Assembly: GCF_002873135.1 (NCBI RefSeq)
Contig: NZ_MCVI01000034.1
Location: 84,584-148,583, forward strand
Reading direction: 5' to 3'
DNA from: Shewanella sp. 10N.286.48.A6
GTDB lineage: Bacteria > Pseudomonadota > Gammaproteobacteria > Enterobacterales > Shewanellaceae
Length of the DNA: 64,000 nt
The position numbers and the translations under genes were made by a program. Position 1 is the stretch's first letter. Every line of letters starts with the position of its first letter. This document shows, in pieces, positions 28,120 to 37,362 of the stretch. The notes below the pieces were generated by a model that ran no database searches, was not told the DNA's origin, and was given only the letters and a program-made list of their open reading frames with translations.

Positions 28120-29778
28120 TTATGGCTTGCTCAAGTTAGGGGTGATTTCAGTGGCTGCGCTGGCTTTATCAACGCTCGCTTCTGATTCTTCCTCTGTGTT
28201 TGGCTCAAGTAATTCATGAATAACATTGTCCACAAAACCAGCACCTGCAGCTTCGTAAAGGTTATAAACGCTGTTAACCCCTTGCTCTTTCAGTGACTCT
28301 GCATCTTCAGAATATTGCACAATGGCGCTGATCTTACCTTGGTAATCGAGCTTTTTAAGTTGCTCTACCGCAAACATATTACCAATATGGTGTGGCATGG
28401 CTAATAGCACCAATTCAAGCCCCGGTGCCCGCTCAAGCTTTTCCCAAAAATCGGTATCGCTAGCATCGCCTTGCACCACATTGCGGCCTTCAGAGCGATG
28501 AAAATCCACCAGTTCTTGCTTGTGTTCAATCCCCAGTATTTCGCCTGAGTATTTAGCGCGCAGCTCATCGTAAGCACCTGAGCCAATCCGGCCCATCCCT
28601 AAAATCAAAAAGCGCGGATTACCCACAGGAATTTGTCTATCCTCAGGGTGTAGCGGGTGTTTTTCAAGGGTGATAAAGGTTTTATGGTAGCGCTGATAGA
28701 ACTTGTTGACCGCCGCATTAAGGGGCGCAGCAATTAAGAAACTGATGCTCAAGGCTACTGCTAAAATGATTAACCACTCGGCAGGTAACCAGCCTTTTGA
28801 TGCGGCTACCGCAGCAACAATCAAGCCAAACTCACTGTAGTTACCTAGATTGAATGAGGCAAATAGCGAGGTACGAGAACGCAACTTAAAGCGGGTCAAT
28901 AATATAAAGAACAGCATGATTTTAAACGGCACTAATAGCACCAGTAACCCAGCTAGGCCCACATCGGCAATGGTTGGCAAACCATTTAAACCAATGGTTA
29001 AGAAAAACGCGACTAAAAACAGCTCTTTAAAGTAGTAAATTGATTTAGAAAGCTCGGACGCTTTAGCGTGGCCTGCCAGTAAAATACCAATAATCAATGC
29101 GCCTAGATCCGGCTTTAAGCCAACGGCTTCAAACAGCCAAGCGCCCATGACTAATGCCATAGTCAGGCCAAATAAAATCAACATTTCGCCGTGGCCAACG
29201 CGGTCGAATATTTTATAAATTAGTGGTTTAACTAGTGGTAACAGCAATAAACCTAAGGCGTAAATGGAGGGGAAATCACCCTTTGAAATGGTGAGGAATA
29301 GCACTGCGAAGATATCTTGCATAATCAAGATACCAATGGCGATACGGCCATACAAGGCTTGGCTATCACCGTTTTCATCCAGCACTTTGACGGCAAATAC
29401 GGTACTTGAAAAACTTAAGGCAAAGCTCAGTAGTAACAGCTGATCAATATCTAAATCAACTAGCCTGTCTAGCCCTACTAATCCCAGCAATTTTAAGATG
29501 GGTAAAAAGAATAATATCGAGCCAATTAAGTGCAAACTGGAACTGGCCCACACCTCAGATTTGAGTAAACTTTTGACATCTAATTTAAGCCCAATAGCAA
29601 ACAGCAGTAACATGACGCCGAGGTCAGCTAGTTCCTGCAGCAGTGGCAAGCTTTCATCTTGGATCCCAAAAATAAACAGTAAAAAACCTGCTGCAAGATA
29701 ACCAATTAGTGGTGGTAAACCGACTCGACTAACAAGCATGCCACATAATAGCGTAACAATGAGAATTGCGGGTTCCAT
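28120..29778 (-). CDS. CPA2 cation:proton antiporter with TrkA-N domain (KefB-like)
   Basis: A 552-residue protein. About twelve helices of the Na+/H+ exchanger (CPA2) fold fill residues 1-375. A soluble RCK/TrkA-N domain begins near residue 388 with the NAD-binding loop LILGMGRIGSG and continues through EGRNVVQGDASD. It lacks the extra C-terminal TrkA-C domain and ends in an acidic tail. Relatives exchange K+ or Na+ for protons and are gated by nucleotides or thiol adducts. No kefF/kefG-type partner is adjacent, so glutathione control is not supported. Confidence 0.88.
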   Translation of the reverse strand: MEPAILIVTLLCGMLVSRVGLPPLIGYLAAGFLLFIFGIQDESLPLLQELADLGVMLLLFAIGLKLDVKSLLKSEVWASSSLHLIGSILFFLPILKLLGLVGLDRLVDLDIDQLLLLSFALSFSSTVFAVKVLDENGDSQALYGRIAIGILIMQDIFAVLFLTISKGDFPSIYALGLLLLPLVKPLIYKIFDRVGHGEMLILFGLTMALVMGAWLFEAVGLKPDLGALIIGILLAGHAKASELSKSIYYFKELFLVAFFLTIGLNGLPTIADVGLAGLLVLLVPFKIMLFFILLTRFKLRSRTSLFASFNLGNYSEFGLIVAAVAASKGWLPAEWLIILAVALSISFLIAAPLNAAVNKFYQRYHKTFITLEKHPLHPEDRQIPVGNPRFLILGMGRIGSGAYDELRAKYSGEILGIEHKQELVDFHRSEGRNVVQGDASDTDFWEKLERAPGLELVLLAMPHHIGNMFAVEQLKKLDYQGKISAIVQYSEDAESLKEQGVNSVYNLYEAAGAGFVDNVIHELLEPNTEEESEASVDKASAATEITPNLSKP

Positions 29779-29930
29779 AAGGCCTTATTCGATTTGTTGA
29801 AACTAGGTTGTAGGTAAGTAGATTGTATAAGAAAAGAATCAACTTGGTATTAAAAAATAGCTCAGGATTAAAAAAATGGCCAATCTAATAAATAAATTGA
29901 CCATTTTCAATATCTTAGTTGAAAATAAAT

Positions 29931-31781
29931 TTATTTATTCAGCAATAAATCCAAGTGCTCAGCAAAGGGTTTAGGCCCCATAAAGCCGGTTACGCGTAAA
30001 TCTTCACGCTGATTGCCATTTTCATCGAACATTAATAGGGTCGGTAAGCCTAATACGTTGAAGTGCTCAAGCAGTTCAATATCAATGGCATCACTTTTAG
30101 TGACATCGGCTTGCAGTAACACCATTTGATCTAAACGCTCTAATACTATTGGATTAGCAAAGGTAATCGCCTCAAACTCTTTACAGGCCACACACCAGTC
30201 AGCGTATAAATCTAGCATCACGGTTTTACCGCTAAGGCTGGCTTTATCTAGCTCAACTTCTAAGTCTTCTAGTGACTTAATTTGAATGAATAACTCACCA
30301 TGGCTAATTTGCTTGCTTTGGTTAGTCTCATTGCTGATTGATGGCGCCTGATGGCCCAATGCAGTCATTACCGCTTGGAAACCATAAGAGAAACTGGCGA
30401 GTAAAGTCAGCGTCAGTATGATGCCACGGGTGGTTTGCTTCCAGTTAAACTCTGATAGTTTGTTCTGGTGTATGAGGTAGCCCGTTAAGCTAATCCCCCA
30501 AATTGACCACAATACATCAGATACCAGTCCTGGCCAGATGCGGCCAATCATCACGATTGAGACAGAAATCAGCAAGAAGCCAAAAATGGTCTTAATGATA
30601 TCCATCCATGCACCGGCCCGCGGCAGTAATTTACCACCAGAAGTACCAATGATCAGTAATGGCACCCCCATACCCATGCTTAATACATACAGCGCCAAGA
30701 AGCCCTGTAGTAAGTCGCCACTTTGGGCCACATAAATCAGCGCACCAGACAGCGGCGCAGTGGTACAAGGCGACGCCACTAAACCTGAAATAACGCCCAT
30801 AAAGAACACCCCAACAAGGTTGCCACCTTTTTGGTTATTCGACAGGGTATTCATCTTGTCTTGGAATTTGCCCGGCAGGCGTAATTCATACATACCAAAC
30901 ATAGATAAACTCAGCAGTACAAACATTACCGCTAAGAAAATCAAAATAGCAGGATGTTGCAATGCCGCTTGAAATTTCATGCCCGCAGAGGCAACCACTA
31001 AACCTAATAATGAATAGGTAATCGCCATACCTTGAACGTAGGCCATTGATAGTGTGAAGGCTTTAGCGGTAGATAACTTTTTCCCTTGGCCCACAATAAT
31101 CCCTGACAAAATCGGGTACATAGGAAACACACAAGGGGTTAAGGCTAAACCAATACCTAAACCAAAGAAGATAACTAAGGTCCACATTAAGCTATCGTTG
31201 GCCAGCATTTGGCTTAAGCTGTCTTGTTGGGTGATAGGCGTTGTCGCATTGCTTGCGGTTGCTGGTTCAGCTTGAGCTGGCACATCACCAATAATGGCTT
31301 TTTTGCCCTTTACCTTGCCATCGTTAGCAGCAACAGCATCTAGCTTAACATCACGTTTGGTAGGCGGATAACACAGCTTGCCTTCAGCGCAACCCATAAA
31401 GGTCACTTGTACTAGGCTGCCTTGGGCGGCTTCTTTAAGGGCTAACGGCAGCTCAACAAAGGTGTAATACACTTCTTGTTCGCCAAAATATTCATCGTTA
31501 TGAACCTTGCCTCGGGGTAGGTCTATATCGCCAATCACTGCGCCGTCGGCAGAAAACTGCAACTTGTCACGGTACATGTAATAACCATCGGCAATCACAA
31601 AGCTAATGGCTAATTGATTATCTTTTTGCTGATAATCAAATACAAAAGCCTCTTCAACAGGCATTAACTCTGGCTCGCCCTGAAGGAAGCTGAACTTATT
31701 ACTGCTAAAAATGCCTTCACTGTGAGCTAATGGCGTTAGCAGGAGTAAAGAGGTAAAAATAAGCGCAAATATTTTTTTCAT
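29931..31781 (-). CDS. dsbD: Thiol:disulfide interchange protein DsbD
   Basis: An inner-membrane electron carrier that moves reducing power from cytosolic thioredoxin to periplasmic DsbC/DsbG and cytochrome c maturation. The signal peptide is followed by the alpha domain with Cys131 and Cys137. Eight helices then carry the Cys of ALTPCVFP and VASPCTTAPL. A C-terminal thioredoxin fold holds Cys530-Val-Ala-Cys533. I chose the ATG at 31781 (616 residues) because it overlaps the cutA stop as ATGA and opens directly with a signal peptide. An upstream in-frame ATG at 31805 would add eight residues inside cutA. Confidence 0.97.
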   Translation of the reverse strand: MKKIFALIFTSLLLLTPLAHSEGIFSSNKFSFLQGEPELMPVEEAFVFDYQQKDNQLAISFVIADGYYMYRDKLQFSADGAVIGDIDLPRGKVHNDEYFGEQEVYYTFVELPLALKEAAQGSLVQVTFMGCAEGKLCYPPTKRDVKLDAVAANDGKVKGKKAIIGDVPAQAEPATASNATTPITQQDSLSQMLANDSLMWTLVIFFGLGIGLALTPCVFPMYPILSGIIVGQGKKLSTAKAFTLSMAYVQGMAITYSLLGLVVASAGMKFQAALQHPAILIFLAVMFVLLSLSMFGMYELRLPGKFQDKMNTLSNNQKGGNLVGVFFMGVISGLVASPCTTAPLSGALIYVAQSGDLLQGFLALYVLSMGMGVPLLIIGTSGGKLLPRAGAWMDIIKTIFGFLLISVSIVMIGRIWPGLVSDVLWSIWGISLTGYLIHQNKLSEFNWKQTTRGIILTLTLLASFSYGFQAVMTALGHQAPSISNETNQSKQISHGELFIQIKSLEDLEVELDKASLSGKTVMLDLYADWCVACKEFEAITFANPIVLERLDQMVLLQADVTKSDAIDIELLEHFNVLGLPTLLMFDENGNQREDLRVTGFMGPKPFAEHLDLLLNK

Positions 31782-32101
31782 GATTGGGAAGTTTCTTCTA
31801 TCCATTTTAAATAATTTGGCAAGCCTTGAGTAATAGGCATAGCGATTAATTCAGGTACTTCATAGGGATGCTGTTGGATCACTATTTGTTGAATTGCATC
31901 ATAATTTTTAGCAATACATTTTATGTGTAAAGCGACTTCACTACTATGACAGACCTCATCATCCCACACATAAACTGACTCTATTTGTGGAATTAATTGC
32001 ACACAAGCAGCCGCTTTAGTTTCCACTAGCGTTGATGCAATGCGTTTTGCACTGGCGTTATCAGGGCAAGTTGTTATAACTAATAAGTAAGTTGCTGGCA
32101 T
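31778..32101 (-). CDS. cutA: Divalent-cation tolerance protein CutA
   Basis: A 107-residue cytosolic protein with the P-II-like trimeric fold. CutA landmarks: TTCPDNASAKRIA, AAACVQLIPQIESVYVW and HPYEVPELIAMPI. Linked to copper tolerance in E. coli, though its biochemical role remains unclear. It overlaps dsbD by four bases, and the cutA-dsbD pair is conserved in enterobacteria, which supports translational coupling. Confidence 0.95.
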   Translation of the reverse strand: MPATYLLVITTCPDNASAKRIASTLVETKAAACVQLIPQIESVYVWDDEVCHSSEVALHIKCIAKNYDAIQQIVIQQHPYEVPELIAMPITQGLPNYLKWIEETSQS

Positions 32102-32337
32102 TGGAATGCTATCATCTATTGGTTGCCTTAAAGTTAGCTTAAGCTTAATAACATAAACTGCGGTTTATCTTTATTGTTGTTGCTAATGTTATGTTTATCG
32201 CGATTTCAATAGTGCAATACTGTACGTTTTTTCGTAAGCGCTTGCATTAGTCATTGATGATAATCGTGACACGTCTTGAATTAAGACCGGATAACCCCCA
32301 TTTAGTTTTCATAGCCAGTGAAAAAATTGAGGCCCAC

Positions 32338-32943
32338 ATGTTATTTATTTTATTGTTTGTATTTATTATCGTTCCGACCATTGAGTTGTCAGTATTAATT
32401 TCTGTGGGCGATGTGCTTGGCACCTGGAATACCATCGCATTAGTGTTTTTCACTGCGATTGTGGGGGTATCACTAGTGCGCAGCCAAGGCTTAAGCACCT
32501 TAATGTCAGTGCAATCTAAGCTTGAGCGCGGTGAAGCGCCGGGTAAAGAAATTGTCGAAGGCATGATGCTCGCCGCGGCAGGCTTACTGTTATTGTTTCC
32601 GGGCTTTGTGACTGACTTTATCGGTTTGTTATTGCTAACCCCAATCACTCGCTCACCGATTGCCAGCTATATCTTTAAACGTATGCAAATGCGCGTGGTT
32701 GCTGGTGGCGGTTTTCAGGGCGGCTTTGGTCCACAAGGTCAACCAGGCCAAAATCCATTTGGGCAAAATGGCCCATTTAACCAAGGCGGCAATACCTTTG
32801 ACGGTGATTTTGAACGCAAATTTGATCCAAATGATTTAACCCCTGAAACCCATCAGGTAGAAATTAAAGATATCACCCCACAGGATGAGCCTCGCGCAGA
32901 TAGTGAGCAAAAGGGCGAGCAAGATAAGCCCAAAAAAGACTAA
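32338..32943 (+). CDS. fxsA: FxsA family membrane protein
   Basis: A 201-residue inner-membrane protein. The FxsA fold is seen in FIIVPTIELSVLISVGDVLG, the segment TAIVGVSLVRSQGL and LLLFPGFVTDFIGLLLLTP. A Gly/Gln/Asn-rich cytosolic tail follows. In E. coli FxsA eases exclusion of phage T7 by the F plasmid; its native role is unknown. The ATG at 32338 was preferred to one at 32254 because GAGG precedes it and the protein then begins at the conserved first helix. It diverges from cutA-dsbD. Confidence 0.9.
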   Translation: MLFILLFVFIIVPTIELSVLISVGDVLGTWNTIALVFFTAIVGVSLVRSQGLSTLMSVQSKLERGEAPGKEIVEGMMLAAAGLLLLFPGFVTDFIGLLLLTPITRSPIASYIFKRMQMRVVAGGGFQGGFGPQGQPGQNPFGQNGPFNQGGNTFDGDFERKFDPNDLTPETHQVEIKDITPQDEPRADSEQKGEQDKPKKD

Positions 32944-32965
32944 TTGTTAGCTTGGTGACTCAATG

Positions 32966-32995
32966 AAAAAACGCTAGCAAGGCTAGCGTTTTTTA
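32966..32995. terminator. Bidirectional terminator after fxsA
   Basis: AAAAAACGCTAGC / GCTAGCGTTTTTT with a three-base loop, between convergent genes. Confidence 0.92.
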
Positions 32996-33033
32996 TGGCT
33001 CAAATAATTCAGCTGCTTGTTTACGGCATTAAC

Positions 33034-33402
33034 TTAAGGTGCGAGAGTCGAATCCTTTGAAGGTTTGTCTAGCTGCTCAGCCATCCAATACGCGCTAACC
33101 GTACTCCCAACCCAGCAAATAAATAACACCCAAGTGGCCATCGATACTGAAGGGGGTAAATCAAGGGTCACGCTGTCGTGCACTGCGGCATAAAGACTGT
33201 TGAAGTCCAGCGCAATATTTCCCGCGACAATATCATCAGCCACCGCTTGAGCGCGCTGCATCAGCACGGTCATGATGGCGCATAAACTGATAAAACAAGC
33301 CAGAATAATGCCCCAACCTATGGCTTTTTTACCTATGTATAAGTGCCCTGTACCCGGGCACACAAAAGCTGACAATAGCGCGGCGTTGATTGATCTTTTC
33401 AT
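33034..33402 (-). CDS. Small membrane protein of unknown function
   Basis: A 122-residue protein with two or three helices. The opening SAFVCPGTGHLYIGKKAIGWG resembles the Pro-Gly-x-Gly-x-x-Tyr-x-Gly turn of TM2-like or DUF5683-like membrane proteins, followed by a helix. A second hydrophobic stretch lies near residue 95. It begins 26 bases after the MATE gene on the same strand, so it is probably the second gene of that transcript. Function unknown. Confidence 0.7.
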   Translation of the reverse strand: MKRSINAALLSAFVCPGTGHLYIGKKAIGWGIILACFISLCAIMTVLMQRAQAVADDIVAGNIALDFNSLYAAVHDSVTLDLPPSVSMATWVLFICWVGSTVSAYWMAEQLDKPSKDSTLAP

Positions 33403-33428
33403 TGTGTATTAACCCTTGTGCATCCCTG

Positions 33429-34808
33429 TTAATTTATGGTGTTAATTGACTTAGTGGCCGTTGACGCGGTAACGGACTCTGGCTCAGTGATCCGACTGGC
33501 CATCACATAGCAGGCAATGCCCATAATGGTATTGGTTATTGGCAGCGCAATTAATAAACCTTTTACCCCGCCAAAGTATAAGCCAATGGCCGCCAATGGC
33601 AGCATTAAAATAAACAGCCTGACTAAGTTAATCACTAACGACTGGATCGGTCTATGGTAGGCATTTAAACAAGTGGCGAAGATAATCACCACTGCTAATG
33701 GCCCATAGGCTGCGGGTAAGGCTTTAATATAAAAGCTCAACCAATCGATCACCACAGCATCATTACTGAATAACTGCGCAATAAAATCAGCACTCAAAAA
33801 GATAGGCAGATACAGTAAGGTTTGCAGCACAAGAGCAAACCGCAGTGACAGCATCATGGCATCTTTAGCCCGCTGATGTTGCCCCGCCCCCAAGTTTTGC
33901 CCCACAAACGGCATTAAACTGGAGTTAAGGGCCATGATCCCCAAAATAAATAAGGTTTCTAAGCGCACCCCTGCACCATAAGCCGCCACCGCAGCTTGAT
34001 CGACTCTGGCAAGCATGGCCAAAATAATGCCGTTGGCAATAGGGTTAATCATATTCATTAAAGCCGCAGGGCGGGCAATATGCCCCAGCTTGCACCAGTT
34101 TTTGATAATCCGGTGCTTACTTAATTTGGTGAAGACCAAAATTTGTTTTTTGAATACCAAGATATACACAGCCACAGAGGCTGAAAATAACCAGGATATT
34201 GAAGTGGCAATGGCTGCGCCTTGAATACCCAGCTCAGGGAAAGGCCCAAGACCAAAAATAAGTAAAGGGTCGAGTATAAGGTTGATAATTGCTGCCACCG
34301 ACATAATGATCGCAGGGGAGTAAGTATCACCGGTGGCGCGAATGCCTTGATTGCCCACCATCAATAACACCAATAATGGCGCCCCTAAAAACCACACCAG
34401 CATATAATCATGAATAAGTGGCAAACTTAACTCATTAGCGCCCAGTAGGGTGAATAGCGGGTCAATGGCCATAATCCCGATGCACACTAACGCGCTCACC
34501 AATAAAAATGTTAGCAACAAGGCATCAAACAAAAACGCTTTAGCTTGGGGTTGATTACCTGCGCCAATTAAGCGGGCGAGGTTAGTGGAAACCGCCGCGC
34601 CAATGCCAATGGCAATACTGGAAAAAATAATCGCCACCGGAAACGTAAAACTTACCGCAGCTAATGATTCAGTGCCCAAAAGACTGATGAAATATGTATC
34701 TATAAGGCTGCCACCATAAATGGTGAGAATACCGATAAGGTTGGGGAGGCTCATATTGAATAGCACACGACCTATTGGTGCGTTAAGCAACCCATGTTTA
34801 TCTTTCAT
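33429..34808 (-). CDS. MATE family multidrug/cation efflux transporter
   Basis: A 459-residue carrier with twelve helices in two MatE halves. The family opening PIGRVLFNMSLPNLIGIL and the segment SFTFPVAIIFSSIAIGIGAAVSTNLARLIG-type region are present (residues about 48-80). MATE proteins export drugs or organic cations using Na+ or H+ gradients. The ion and substrate cannot be told from sequence. It diverges from groES and is followed by a small membrane protein gene. Confidence 0.88.
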   Translation of the reverse strand: MKDKHGLLNAPIGRVLFNMSLPNLIGILTIYGGSLIDTYFISLLGTESLAAVSFTFPVAIIFSSIAIGIGAAVSTNLARLIGAGNQPQAKAFLFDALLLTFLLVSALVCIGIMAIDPLFTLLGANELSLPLIHDYMLVWFLGAPLLVLLMVGNQGIRATGDTYSPAIIMSVAAIINLILDPLLIFGLGPFPELGIQGAAIATSISWLFSASVAVYILVFKKQILVFTKLSKHRIIKNWCKLGHIARPAALMNMINPIANGIILAMLARVDQAAVAAYGAGVRLETLFILGIMALNSSLMPFVGQNLGAGQHQRAKDAMMLSLRFALVLQTLLYLPIFLSADFIAQLFSNDAVVIDWLSFYIKALPAAYGPLAVVIIFATCLNAYHRPIQSLVINLVRLFILMLPLAAIGLYFGGVKGLLIALPITNTIMGIACYVMASRITEPESVTASTATKSINTIN

Positions 34809-34920
34809 CTATCTCGACTTAAACACGAAAACGGGAGCCAAATTCTAGCAGCATTCAAGATGGTTTAAATATTAGCAGCCACAAATTTTACAATTAAATC
34901 GCAGTTTTTTTTAAAATACA

Positions 34921-34949
34921 CTTGGAACTGTCAACATCGACCCCCATAT
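34921..34949 (+). promoter_or_regulatory. Sigma-32 (heat-shock) promoter of groESL
   Basis: The -35 element CTTGGAA and -10 element CCCCATAT are separated by 14 bases, close to the sigma-32 consensus CTTGAAA-N13-15-CCCCATnT. The predicted start is about 80 bases before groES. Confidence 0.82.
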
Positions 34950-35033
34950 ATCATTCATCAAAGGGGTAATGCCCTTATCATTTTGTTAAAACCGCCTCGT
35001 TTTAGGGCACCAAATCATTAGGAGAGTCCGTAG

Positions 35034-35324
35034 ATGAATATTCGTCCATTACATGACCGCGTAATCGTTAAACGTTTAGAAGTTGAATCAAAATCAGCTG
35101 GTGGCATTGTATTAACTGGTAGCGCTGCAGAAGTATCAACTCGTGGTGAAATCCTAGCAGTAGGCAATGGTCGCATTTTAGAAAACGGTGAAGTTAAAGC
35201 CCTTGACGTTAAAGTTGGCGACGTAGTGATTTTCAACGAAGGTTACGGCGTGAAAAAAGAAAAGATTGATGGTGAAGAAGTCCTTATCTTATCTGAGTCA
35301 GACCTAATGGCTGTTGTAGGTTAA
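35034..35324 (+). CDS. groES: Co-chaperonin GroES
   Basis: A 96-residue Hsp10 that forms the seven-fold lid on GroEL. It opens with [14 protein letters not shown], has the mobile-loop SAGGIVLTG near residues 22-30, and ends with the usual ESDLMAVVG. An AGGAGAG site precedes the ATG. It is first in the groES-groEL operon (51-base gap), under the sigma-32-type promoter. Confidence 0.99.
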   Translation: MNIRPLHDRVIVKRLEVESKSAGGIVLTGSAAEVSTRGEILAVGNGRILENGEVKALDVKVGDVVIFNEGYGVKKEKIDGEEVLILSESDLMAVVG

Positions 35325-35363
35325 TTTTAAACATTAACCCTTTGCAATCATCAACAAATTTGA

Positions 35364-37019
<1,656 letters not shown>

Positions 37020-37030
37020 TCTAACTGGTT

Positions 37031-37115
37031 AAAATCGTTTATAGCTGCGTTACCTTGCCACTCGTTTATGAAAAGCTAAACGTCGTGGCAAGAAGCCTTG
37101 CTCTAAAGCGATTTT
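37031..37115. repeat. 85-nt imperfect long hairpin between groEL and its terminator
   Basis: The outer arms AAAATCG (37031) and CGATTTT (37109) pair. Inside them TTGCCAC (37055) pairs with GTGGCAA (37085) and GTTT with AAAC around a ten-base loop. The intervening parts pair imperfectly. It is not a terminator, since no stem-adjacent T run ends a compact hairpin and a classical one follows. A dispersed repeat or a 3'-UTR-derived RNA are options. Confidence 0.5.
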
Positions 37116-37185
37116 TCCTGCGTTAGATGCTTATGTTGGTCTACAGCCTAAAAGCTTAGAACCGAACTTCTTGTAAAAGAAATTG

Positions 37186-37219
37186 AAAGCCCCGATACCT
37201 AACTGTATCGGGGCTTTTT
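37186..37219 (+). terminator. Rho-independent terminator of groESL
   Basis: AAAGCCCCGATAC / GTATCGGGGCTTT with a six-base loop and a T run. Confidence 0.92.
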
Positions 37220-37362
37220 GTTTAACGCTTCAAAAGCGGTATTTTGTTTAAGTTTACTCTGACCCTGACGAATCCCCACGTATTTAATAGTTAATAATAA
37301 CTATTAAAAGGTTTGTAAAAAGTGTAGCCACATTTGATCTTTGTGGCATAAATCTGAAGTGT

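Noticed and set aside
28120..29778. Naming the CPA2 antiporter kefB or kefC
   Set aside because: No ancillary kefF/kefG gene is adjacent and the RCK domain has no recognised glutathione-site pattern, so only the family is stated.
32254..32337. An upstream ATG extending fxsA by 28 residues
   Set aside because: The extension precedes the conserved first helix and lacks a ribosome site, whereas the ATG at 32338 has GAGG at proper spacing.
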